From NCBI GenBank assembly GCA_900544865.1, contig UQXA01000018.1, forward strand, positions 1-41,162: 41,162 nt of DNA, written 5' to 3'. The notes beneath the pieces were generated by a model, which made no database searches, was not told the DNA's origin, and saw only the letters and a program-made list of their open reading frames with translations. The stretch is from an uncultured Collinsella sp. GTDB lineage: Bacteria; Actinomycetota; Coriobacteriia; Coriobacteriales; Coriobacteriaceae. This document shows positions 1 through 6,641 of the stretch, one piece after another. Each line of letters begins with the position of its first letter. Position 1 is the first letter of the stretch. A program made the position numbers and the translations under genes.

Positions 1-23
1 CACGAGCGGGGGCTCCTATCTTT

Positions 24-1154
24 TTAGTGCCCTCGGATTGGGTCATAGTGTCTGTAGGGGATGGGGCCGTCGCCGTTCTCGACATAGCGGGCTATGGCCT
101 TGACAACGGAGTCGCTGATGTAGATGTGGCCGCCCTTCTCGTTGGGTCGATCGTTTCTGGTGGAGAATGCAGCCGAAACCTCGCCTTCCGCAAACGCGTC
201 CACGGTGGAGCCGTTCTTGACGACGATGTCGTCCTGGTAGGTGAAGAGGGCGTTGGCGCCACCGTATCTGCCTTTACTTGCACGGACCGTCACGTTTGCA
301 TGATCGAGGGTGATGCCCTTGTGGGCATAGACGCCATATTCAACACCGTTTACGTTGAGGGAGGCGTTTGTGGCTGCGAGGCTGCCCTTGGCCTCGACGG
401 CAGCATCTTTCTCGGAGCTTGCCTCGACCGTCCCGCCACCCTTGATGGTGAGGTTCTTGTCGGCTCCAATACCCTTGTCCTTGGTAGCCCTGGCGGTGAC
501 GGCTCCGCTGTCGTCAATCATGATATTGCCGTTTGCCCTGATGCCATCCGATGCACCCGTGGCGTTGACGTTGCCCGAACCTTTGATAGCGAGATCACCG
601 CCGGCATTGATGGCATCAAACCCAGTGCTCGTGGCGTTGACGGATCCGGCTCCGTCGATGTTGATATTACCCGTGGAGAGGATAGCGTCCTCAGTAGATG
701 TCACGCTGAGCGTGCCGCCCTCGTCGCCTTGGATATTGAGCTCGGCATTCTCGTTAGTGCCATGAAAAACGTTGATGCTTTCGATCCATTCGGCAGTGAC
801 GATGTTGGTTCCCGAGTAATTCACGTTGAGCTTGCCTGCGGCCTGGATCTCGCCGCCGTTATAGTTGTTGAGCTTCAAGTCGTCGGCGCCGTCCCACGAC
901 CAGGTACCGGCCTCGTCGCTCGCCGCGGTGTTGTACTTGTTGCCGCCGACCTTGACCCATTCCGCTGCGAGCGAGACGCTCGGCATGAGCAGCGAGCTCA
1001 CCGTGAGCGCGCACACGGCGCCCGCGACGATGCGGCGCGTCACGCGGCGCCAGCTGCCGTGCGCGAGTCCTATGCGACGGCGAACGTCGGGTTCGGCAAC
1101 ATGGGTTCCGGCGGTAGTGTCATTGCGCTTGGGGGTCGTGAACAAGGCTGCCAT
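24..1154 (-). CDS. Secreted beta-helix surface protein, frameshifted copy at contig edge
   Basis: Left member of a tandem pair with the gene at 1434-3221. The N-terminus is nearly identical to its partner (MAALFTTPKRND, then a basic stretch and a long hydrophobic segment ending SVSLAA), which is an extended signal peptide. The mature part consists of short repeats such as GSGNVNATG and IKGGGTVEAS, typical of right-handed beta-helix proteins of the Cthe_2159-like carbohydrate-binding family (family recalled, not searched). The start at 1154 is preferred over upstream ATGs because GGGAG lies 6 nt before it and the partner shares this arrangement. The reading frame stops at 24, about 190 residues earlier than the partner. 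Removing one G from the GGG at 40-42 restores a frame (DQSEG then IGAPAR) that matches DQSG and PEPR in the partner, so this is a one-base frameshift or a sequencing error. No sorting signal is visible because the window ends here. Confidence 0.75.
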   Translation of the reverse strand: MAALFTTPKRNDTTAGTHVAEPDVRRRIGLAHGSWRRVTRRIVAGAVCALTVSSLLMPSVSLAAEWVKVGGNKYNTAASDEAGTWSWDGADDLKLNNYNGGEIQAAGKLNVNYSGTNIVTAEWIESINVFHGTNENAELNIQGDEGGTLSVTSTEDAILSTGNINIDGAGSVNATSTGFDAINAGGDLAIKGSGNVNATGASDGIRANGNIMIDDSGAVTARATKDKGIGADKNLTIKGGGTVEASSEKDAAVEAKGSLAATNASLNVNGVEYGVYAHKGITLDHANVTVRASKGRYGGANALFTYQDDIVVKNGSTVDAFAEGEVSAAFSTRNDRPNEKGGHIYISDSVVKAIARYVENGDGPIPYRHYDPIRGH

Positions 1155-1299
1155 GGTTGCTCCCGTTCTCATAGGGCCTATACGACTAGATTCAGCGTAT
1201 CTGCTGGATGTTGCCGTCGGTAGTGCCGTTTGGAGGGCAAAATGGCCAAAATGGGGGAGAAATAGGCCGCACGCCGGCGCAGGGACCGGCGCTAAAAGA

Positions 1300-1332
1300 A
1301 AAGCGCGGGGCCGCATGGCGACTCCGCGCTTT
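1300..1332 (-). terminator. Hairpin terminator, duplicated copy
   Basis: Arms AAAGCGCGG (1300-1308) and CCGCGCTTT (1324-1332). It is a copy of the permease terminator at 3368-3402 and now lies downstream of the surface-protein gene that ends at 1434. It was carried along by the tandem duplication. Confidence 0.6.
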
Positions 1333-1358
1333 ATTGTTCAGCTTTTGCAGCCTTGCCC

Positions 1359-1404
1359 TTACGCTACGAAGAAGTAGACGAGGAAGGCAAGGGCCGCGAT
1401 CCAC
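1359..1404 (-). pseudogene. Fossil of the last 15 codons of the purine permease
   Basis: Read on the minus strand, this stretch encodes WIAALAFLVYFFVA followed by TAA, the same C-terminus as the intact permease at 3429-4739. The similarity ends abruptly at 1404, where sequence unrelated to the permease (downstream of the 1434 stop) begins. It has no start and cannot be expressed as a gene. It is the scar of the segmental duplication that produced the two surface-protein genes. Confidence 0.85.
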
Positions 1405-1433
1405 CCGTCCCGTGCGCTAAAGGCCAAAGGCGT

Positions 1434-3221
1434 CTATGAGCGCTTGCGGCTCACCACGGCGCCTGCGGCGATGGCGGCTGTTCCCGCAAGGGCGGCTGCC
1501 ACGATGGCTGCGCTCGAGGCGTCGCCGGTTGCCGCGAGCTTGCCGGTGGTCTTGGCTCCCGTGGCTGCAACTGCAACGGTCTTGGTTGTCTTCGCGCCCT
1601 CGGACTTGGAACCCTCGGGCTTGGTCTCGCCGGGCTTCTCCTCGGGTTTGATCTCCTCGGGAGGCACGATGACCGTGCTCTTGGCGACAGCGGCGTCATA
1701 GGGGGAGTCGATCGTGGCGTCACCCGTGCCGATGGTTTGACCTGCCTCGTAGGAGATGCTGGAGCCGTACTCTTCTTCGTAGCGATAGTTAATGACCTTG
1801 CCGCCTGCGGGCGCCTGGATGGGAGCGCCTTCGATCTTGATGGTGCCGATCGCCTTGCCATCCTCGCTTATGGCAAGAGCGAAGATTGCCGCCGTGTCTC
1901 CCTCAGCCGTGAGCTTGCTGCGGACGATCGAGATACTCGCGGGCGTGATGCCCTCGTAGGTCTGGGCGAAGATACCGATGTTCAGACCCCTAGGCTCAGG
2001 GATGACCGCGCCGCTTTGGTCGTTGCTGTAGTGATCGGGGCCATCGCCACCGGTCTCGACATAGCGGGCTATAGCCTTAACAACGGAGTCGCTGATGTAG
2101 ATGTGGCCGCCAGCGACGTTTGGCTGGTGGTTTCTGGTAGAGATTGCAACCGAGAATTTGCCTTCCGCGAACGCGTCCACGATGGAACCATTCTTGATGA
2201 CGATGTCGTCCCCGTCAGTGATGAGGGCGATGGCCTGGCCGCCGCTCGCGCTTGTACGGACCGTCACGGTCGCGTGATCGAGCGTAACGCCCTTGTAGGC
2301 ATAGACACCATATTCAACACCGCTTGCGTCAAGGGAGGCGTTCGTGACCGCGAGACTGCCCTCAGTGTCGACGGCAAGATCCTCCTCGGAGTTTGCCTTA
2401 ACCTGGCTGCCGCCCAAGATGTCGATGTTGCCGTCAGCCCAAATCGCCGCTTCTTCTATAGAGTTTGATTCTACCTCGCCACCGCCTTTGATGATGAGGT
2501 CACTGCCCGCGGCGATGCCGTAACCTTCGTCTCCTTTAGCGATCACTGTGCCAGAGGAATCGATGGTGGTCTTGCCCTCGGATTGGATGCCTTCGGTACC
2601 GCCCGTTGCATTCACGGTGCCCGAGCCCGTGATAGAAAGATTGCCCTTTGCCTCAATTCCGTCGGAAGTAGTGCTCGTGGTGTTCACAGTGCCTGGGCCA
2701 GAAATGGAGAGGTCGCCTGTGGATTTAATTGCATCGGCCTCGGCTGTCACATTGAGCTCATCCGTGCTATTCGAGCTCGTTATGTTCAACTCCGCTTTCT
2801 GGTTAGTGCCATCCTGCGCTTTGATGGCGGCTCCGGTGTAATCGGGCTCGGTTTTCACGGTGTTCTTGCCCTCGTACGCAATGTTGAGCTTGCCTGCAGC
2901 ATTGATCGCACCGCCGTCATAGCCGTTGAGCTTCATGTCATCGGCGCCGTCCCAGCTCCAGGTGCCGGCGGCGTCTCCCGCGGGCCCCGCGGCCGCTTCG
3001 TGGCGGACGCCGCCGACGTCCACCCACTCGGCCGCGAGCGAGACGCTCGGCATGAGCAACGAGCTCACCGTAAGCGCGCATACGGCGCCTACAACGATGC
3101 GGCGTGTCACGCGGCGCCAGCTGCCGTGTGCGAGCAGCGTGCGACGGCGCACGTCGGGCTCGACAAAATGGGCTCCAGAGGTTTTGTCATTGCGCTTGGG
3201 GGTCGTGAACAAGGCGGCCAT
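1434..3221 (-). CDS. Cell-wall-anchored beta-helix surface protein with LAATG sorting signal
   Basis: A 595-residue exported protein. It has a long signal peptide (hydrophobic core near residues 50-64, cleavage near SLAA), then a central region of beta-helix repeats (GSGTVNATG, IDSSGTV, IKGGGEV), which are Thr/Ser/Asn/Gly rich. This resembles the Cthe_2159-like carbohydrate-binding family. A Pro/Glu/Lys wall-spanning stretch (PEEKPGETKPEG) follows, then LAATG, a hydrophobic helix and the basic tail SRKRS. This is a complete cell-wall sorting signal, and the Ala at position 2 of the motif is the form used by class E sortases in actinobacteria (established). The start at 3221 has GGGAG 6 nt upstream; the in-frame ATG at 3239 does not. 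The ligand is unknown, and binding of host or plant glycans is only a guess. The left neighbour is a paralogue from tandem duplication. Confidence 0.8.
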   Translation of the reverse strand: MAALFTTPKRNDKTSGAHFVEPDVRRRTLLAHGSWRRVTRRIVVGAVCALTVSSLLMPSVSLAAEWVDVGGVRHEAAAGPAGDAAGTWSWDGADDMKLNGYDGGAINAAGKLNIAYEGKNTVKTEPDYTGAAIKAQDGTNQKAELNITSSNSTDELNVTAEADAIKSTGDLSISGPGTVNTTSTTSDGIEAKGNLSITGSGTVNATGGTEGIQSEGKTTIDSSGTVIAKGDEGYGIAAGSDLIIKGGGEVESNSIEEAAIWADGNIDILGGSQVKANSEEDLAVDTEGSLAVTNASLDASGVEYGVYAYKGVTLDHATVTVRTSASGGQAIALITDGDDIVIKNGSIVDAFAEGKFSVAISTRNHQPNVAGGHIYISDSVVKAIARYVETGGDGPDHYSNDQSGAVIPEPRGLNIGIFAQTYEGITPASISIVRSKLTAEGDTAAIFALAISEDGKAIGTIKIEGAPIQAPAGGKVINYRYEEEYGSSISYEAGQTIGTGDATIDSPYDAAVAKSTVIVPPEEIKPEEKPGETKPEGSKSEGAKTTKTVAVAATGAKTTGKLAATGDASSAAIVAAALAGTAAIAAGAVVSRKRS

Positions 3222-3367
3222 GGTTACTCCCATCCTCATAGGGCCTATGCGATTACGCCCAGCATATCTGCAGGATGTAGCCGGCGGTAGTGCCGTTTGG
3301 AGGGCAAAATGTCCAAAACTCGGGAAGCAATATATCGCGCGTCCGTGCGTTGCCTGGACTTAAAAGA

Positions 3368-3402
3368 AAAGCGCGGAGCCGCTCGATGCGACTCCGCGCT
3401 TT
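3368..3402 (-). terminator. Terminator of the purine permease
   Basis: Arms AAAGCGCGGAG (3368-3378) and CTCCGCGCTTT (3392-3402), with an inner CGC/GCG pair. It is placed 27 nt past the permease stop. The A/T-rich arm ends suggest it could act in both directions. Confidence 0.7.
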
Positions 3403-3428
3403 GGTGTTCTGCTTTGGCAACTTTGCCG

Positions 3429-4739
3429 CTACGCTACAAAGAAGTAGACGAGGAAGGCGAGGGCTGCGATCCACATGAGCGGCTTGATCTTGGAGGCCTC
3501 GCCCTTAAAGAGCGCGACGACCACGTAGGCGATAAAGCCCAGGCCAATGCCGGCAGAGATGGAGTAGGTGAAGGGCACGCCGGCGACAATCATGAACGCC
3601 GGGAAACCCTGCGACACGTCGGACCAGTCGATCTCGGAGGCTTCGCTCATCATGAGGTAACCGACGTAGACCAGAGCACCGCAGGTGGCGGCGCTGGAAA
3701 CGATGGTGACGATGGGGGAGAAGAACGCGGCGAGAATGAACAGCACGCCGGTGGTGACGGAGGTGAGGCCCGTGCGGCCACCGTCGGCAGCGCCAGAGGT
3801 GGACTCGACGAAGGTGGTGATGGAGGAGACGCCCATGAAACCGCCCACAGCAGCGGCGGCGGAGTCGACGATCAGAATCTCCTTGATATTCTCGACGTTG
3901 CCGTCGTCGGTGAGGAACTCGCCCTGCTTGGCCACGGCCATCGCGGTGCCCATGGTGTCGAAGAAGTCACTCATGAGCAGCGAGAACGAGATGACGAGGA
4001 GCGCGGGGTCGGTAAGGACCTTGACGATGGCAGGCACGCCGCCGGCGTCGGCGATGGGGCCACCGATGCTCGAGAAGTCGAGCGGGGCGATGATACCGGT
4101 CGGAGCCTGGGTCACACCTAGGGGGATACCGGCGATGACGGCGACGACGATGCCGATGAGCAGCGAGCCGGGGACGTTGCGGCAGGCGAGGGCGACTGTC
4201 ACCAGGATGGAGATGATGCCGACGATGAAGGTGGGGGAGGTGATGTCGCCCAGACCGACGAGTGTACCGGCGCCAGCGGTGATAATGCCGGCATCGCACA
4301 GGCCAATCATGGCGATGAACAGGCCCAGACCCACCGAGATGGCGTGACGCAGGACAACCGGGATGGCGTCCATGATGGCCTCGCGCAGGCCACAAAGCAC
4401 GAGCAGCAAGATGACGACGCCCTCAAGGAAGATGACGCTCATGGCCACGTGCCAGTCACCGCCGCAGACGGTGGTGGTGATTCCAGCGATCATCGCGTTG
4501 ACGCCTAAGCCCGACGCGCAGGCGAGCGGGCGGTTGGCGAAGATGCCCATGCAGATGGTCATGATGCCGGCGCCCAGGCAGGTGGCGCAGGCGAGCGCTC
4601 CCGCATCGATGCCAGCGCCCGAGAGCACCGCGGGGTTGACGGCGATGATGTAGGCCATCGCCAGGAATGTTGTCAGTCCAGCGCGAAGTTCGGTCCCGAT
4701 TGTGGACTTGCGCTCACTGACGTGAAATAGTTCGTCCAT
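3429..4739 (-). CDS. NCS2-family purine (hypoxanthine/guanine/adenine) permease
   Basis: A 436-residue polytopic membrane protein of the AzgA/PbuG branch of the nucleobase:cation symporter-2 family. Recognisable signatures are the N-terminus TELRAGLTTFLAMAYIIAVNP, the segment GLGVNAMIAG, and the later DFFDTMGTAMAVA and SSITTFVESTSGAADGGRTGL. These place it with proton-coupled purine importers. The length fits the family (about 430-450). The start at 4739 (MDELFHVSERKS) has GAAAGG about 8 nt upstream; the longer reading frame to 4796 lacks a site. The family does not let me say which purine is preferred. No purine riboswitch was recognised in the 5' region. The C-terminal codons were copied in the duplication to the left. 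Confidence 0.9.
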   Translation of the reverse strand: MDELFHVSERKSTIGTELRAGLTTFLAMAYIIAVNPAVLSGAGIDAGALACATCLGAGIMTICMGIFANRPLACASGLGVNAMIAGITTTVCGGDWHVAMSVIFLEGVVILLLVLCGLREAIMDAIPVVLRHAISVGLGLFIAMIGLCDAGIITAGAGTLVGLGDITSPTFIVGIISILVTVALACRNVPGSLLIGIVVAVIAGIPLGVTQAPTGIIAPLDFSSIGGPIADAGGVPAIVKVLTDPALLVISFSLLMSDFFDTMGTAMAVAKQGEFLTDDGNVENIKEILIVDSAAAAVGGFMGVSSITTFVESTSGAADGGRTGLTSVTTGVLFILAAFFSPIVTIVSSAATCGALVYVGYLMMSEASEIDWSDVSQGFPAFMIVAGVPFTYSISAGIGLGFIAYVVVALFKGEASKIKPLMWIAALAFLVYFFVA

Positions 4740-4893
4740 GCATACCCTTTCCTTGTTCGGCCCCGAGTTTAGGCCGATTGACACGAACGCTCCCACTATA
4801 GCCCCTTTACGACGCTGTTGTTCCTCGCATGTTGATGTTCGGCGCTTTGTAGCAGACGGACGGTATTATTCGCATGAAAATGTGTGGGTACCG

Positions 4894-4899
4894 TATACT
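4894..4899 (+). promoter_or_regulatory. Candidate -10 box for the deformylase-like gene
   Basis: TATACT lies 34 nt before the start codon at 4933. No convincing -35 hexamer was seen at 16-18 nt spacing, so this is a partial promoter call. Confidence 0.3.
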
Positions 4900-4932
4900 T
4901 AAGCAGTTACAACGACCCCTATGGAGGAACGT

Positions 4933-5352
4933 ATGATTAAAGAGCTCTGCCACGACGAGGCTGTTCTGTCCCAGCGTTGCGAGGTTGCGACCGTCGAGGA
5001 CGAGTCGGTGGCACAGGACCTGATCGATACCATCAAGTCGCTCGACGATGCCGGCTGCCTTGCCGCCAACCAGATCGGCGTCACCAAGAAGGTCTGCGTC
5101 TATCTGGACGACGCCGGCGAGCCCCATGTGCTCTACAACCCCCGTCTGGTGTTTGGCCTGGGTGCCAGCAAGATGGAGGAGAGCTGCCTGACGCACGAGG
5201 AGGTCACCAAGTCCACGCGCTACATCAAGTGCAAGGTTGCCTTTGACCAGATCGTCGACGGCAAGATGAAGGAGTGCCGCCGCGACTATGCGGGCTTTGA
5301 GGCACAGATGATCCAGCATATGATCGACCACTGTCTTGGAAAGTTGGTCTAA
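4933..5352 (+). CDS. Peptide deformylase-like protein lacking the catalytic Glu
   Basis: A 139-residue protein of the peptide deformylase fold, which normally removes the formyl group from N-terminal Met. Motif 1 is present as GCLAANQIG with Gln47. Motif 2 is degenerate (EESCLT instead of EGCLS), though the metal-binding Cys85 is kept. Motif 3, normally HExxH, reads HMIDH (129-133): both metal His remain but the catalytic Glu is Met130. Metal binding may persist while normal hydrolysis should be lost or greatly reduced. GGAGG 6 nt upstream fixes the start at 4933 rather than the ATG at 4921. A second, more canonical copy lies at 12829-13239. It could be a pseudoenzyme, a scavenging form or an enzyme with another activity. 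Confidence 0.75.
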   Translation: MIKELCHDEAVLSQRCEVATVEDESVAQDLIDTIKSLDDAGCLAANQIGVTKKVCVYLDDAGEPHVLYNPRLVFGLGASKMEESCLTHEEVTKSTRYIKCKVAFDQIVDGKMKECRRDYAGFEAQMIQHMIDHCLGKLV

Positions 5353-5451
5353 GGGGACCAAAGCACCGCACCTTGCCGCTCAATCGTCGCTCGCGTATCT
5401 TAAGTACGCTTCGCTCCTCTTTCGTGGCAATCTGCGGCACTTTGACCCCTT
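5351..5451. repeat. Long imperfect palindrome after the deformylase-like gene
   Basis: The outer arms 5351-5370 and 5433-5451 (AAGGGG...CCGCA against TGCGG...CCCCTT) pair with a few mismatches. Inside are TTGCC/GGCAA and a central near-palindrome GCGTATCTTAAGTACGC (5393-5409). The left arm begins inside the gene's stop codon. Similar palindromes carrying GGGAC near one end occur at 12789, 16114 and 26002. Confidence 0.55.
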
Positions 5452-5497
5452 AGACGACCTGCGGGGTTAACTTAGTTGAGTTTATCCTGCTTGAATA

Positions 5498-5534
5498 GTC
5501 CGGGCGTGACATTGTTGTCATGTCCGGGCTTTTG
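5498..5534 (+). terminator. Rho-independent terminator of the deformylase-like gene
   Basis: A 14-bp stem allowing G-U pairs between 5498-5511 and 5516-5529, loop TTGT, followed directly by TTTTGTGTTT. It is 145 nt past the stop, after the palindrome. Confidence 0.65.
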
Positions 5535-5596
5535 TGTTTAGCGCCTTTTTGTTTGGAGACAATGAAATTAGCAAGAACGTAAAGCTAGGAGGCGCT

Positions 5597-6562
5597 ATGT
5601 GTACGAGTATTCGATTTACCGATAATTCTGGCCACATGTATCTGGGCCGCAATCTCGACTGGAGCTTTGACTACGGCCAACAGGTTCGCGTGATGCCGCG
5701 CGGGTTTCACATTCCGTATTCGTTTATCGACGACGCGACAGCGGCACACGCGGTGATCGGTATGTGCATCGATTACAAGAACTATCCCATGTTTTTCGAT
5801 TGCGGTAACGATGCGGGTCTGGCTGTGGCGGGGCTCAACTTTCCCGGCTATGCCGAGTATGCCGAGGGCCCTGTCGACGGCAAGAACAATATCGCGGCCT
5901 ATGAGTTCCCCCTGTGGGTGGCAGCGACGTTCTCGACGGTCGATGAGGTCGAGGCCGCGCTGCGCGACACGGTGATTGTCGCCAAATCTGCCGGAGAGGG
6001 GCTGGGCGTGTCGCTGCTCCATTGGATTATCGGCGACAGCCAGCGCAGCATCGTGGTCGAGATGATGGCTGACGGCCTGCATGTATACGACGATCCGGTC
6101 GACACCCTTGCCAACCAGCCGACCTTCCCGTGGCACATGGAAAACCTGCGCACCTATATCACCGCCACAAGCGATTTTCCGCAGACGGCGACATGGCGTG
6201 GCGCCGAGCTTAAGCCCTATGGAGCCGGTGCCGGCATGCGCGGCATTCCGGGCGATTGCTATTCGCCGAGCCGTTTTGTAAAGGCGGCGTACCTCAATGC
6301 CAATTACCCGCAAAAGGAGAGCGAGACCGAAAACGTCGTTCGCATGTTCCGCTCGCTCGAGGGCGTGGTGATGATCGAGGGAGCGTCCAGGATGGGCGAT
6401 GGCAAGTTCGAGAAGACTATCTACACCGGATGCTTTAGCGCGCGCACGGGCAATTATTACTACGCGATGTATGGGGATCCGTCGATTCGCTACGTGAGCC
6501 TGATGGATGCCGAGGGCGCGAGCCCCGATAGGCTCGTGGTTCCCGAGCCGCGCCGTTCGTAG
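5597..6562 (+). CDS. bsh: Bile salt hydrolase (choloylglycine hydrolase family, Ntn hydrolase)
   Basis: A 321-residue cytoplasmic Ntn hydrolase that cleaves the glycine or taurine amide of conjugated bile acids. After Met removal, Cys2 becomes the N-terminal nucleophile (MCTSIRF). The other conserved active-site residues are visible: Arg18 and Asp21 in GRNLDW, Asn81 in GLNFPG, Asn173 in LANQPTF and Arg226 in SPSRF. The sequence closely follows the Bifidobacterium longum enzyme as I remember it (GRNLDWSF, YFDC-like MFFDC, NFPGYA, FEFPLW-like YEFPLW, SLLHW-IGD), which favours bile salts over penicillin V. The start at 5597 has AGGAGG 6 nt upstream, and the Cys must directly follow Met, so the longer frame from 5534 is wrong. 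It is monocistronic, with terminators on both sides. Confidence 0.92.
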   Translation: MCTSIRFTDNSGHMYLGRNLDWSFDYGQQVRVMPRGFHIPYSFIDDATAAHAVIGMCIDYKNYPMFFDCGNDAGLAVAGLNFPGYAEYAEGPVDGKNNIAAYEFPLWVAATFSTVDEVEAALRDTVIVAKSAGEGLGVSLLHWIIGDSQRSIVVEMMADGLHVYDDPVDTLANQPTFPWHMENLRTYITATSDFPQTATWRGAELKPYGAGAGMRGIPGDCYSPSRFVKAAYLNANYPQKESETENVVRMFRSLEGVVMIEGASRMGDGKFEKTIYTGCFSARTGNYYYAMYGDPSIRYVSLMDAEGASPDRLVVPEPRRS

Positions 6563-6585
6563 CCGATAGCTTTACCGCAATGCAA

Positions 6586-6621
6586 AGCGGCCCTGCATCT
6601 CCCGTGAGGTGCAGGGCCGCT
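6586..6621. terminator. Bidirectional terminator between bsh and kup
   Basis: Arms AGCGGCCCTGCA and TGCAGGGCCGCT with an inner CTC/GAG pair. It lies between two convergent genes and can serve both. Confidence 0.75.
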
Positions 6622-6641
6622 GTCGTTGATTTGTGACGTCG

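Noticed and set aside
27..1223. Long plus-strand open frame opposite the surface protein
   Set aside because: It is a shadow of the minus-strand gene: no ribosome site, and the minus frame has a signal peptide and a paralogue. The same holds for 2583-3290 and 6633-8237.
4740..4932. Purine riboswitch before the permease
   Set aside because: The leader lacks the conserved loops of purine riboswitches. Only a ribosome site was recognised.
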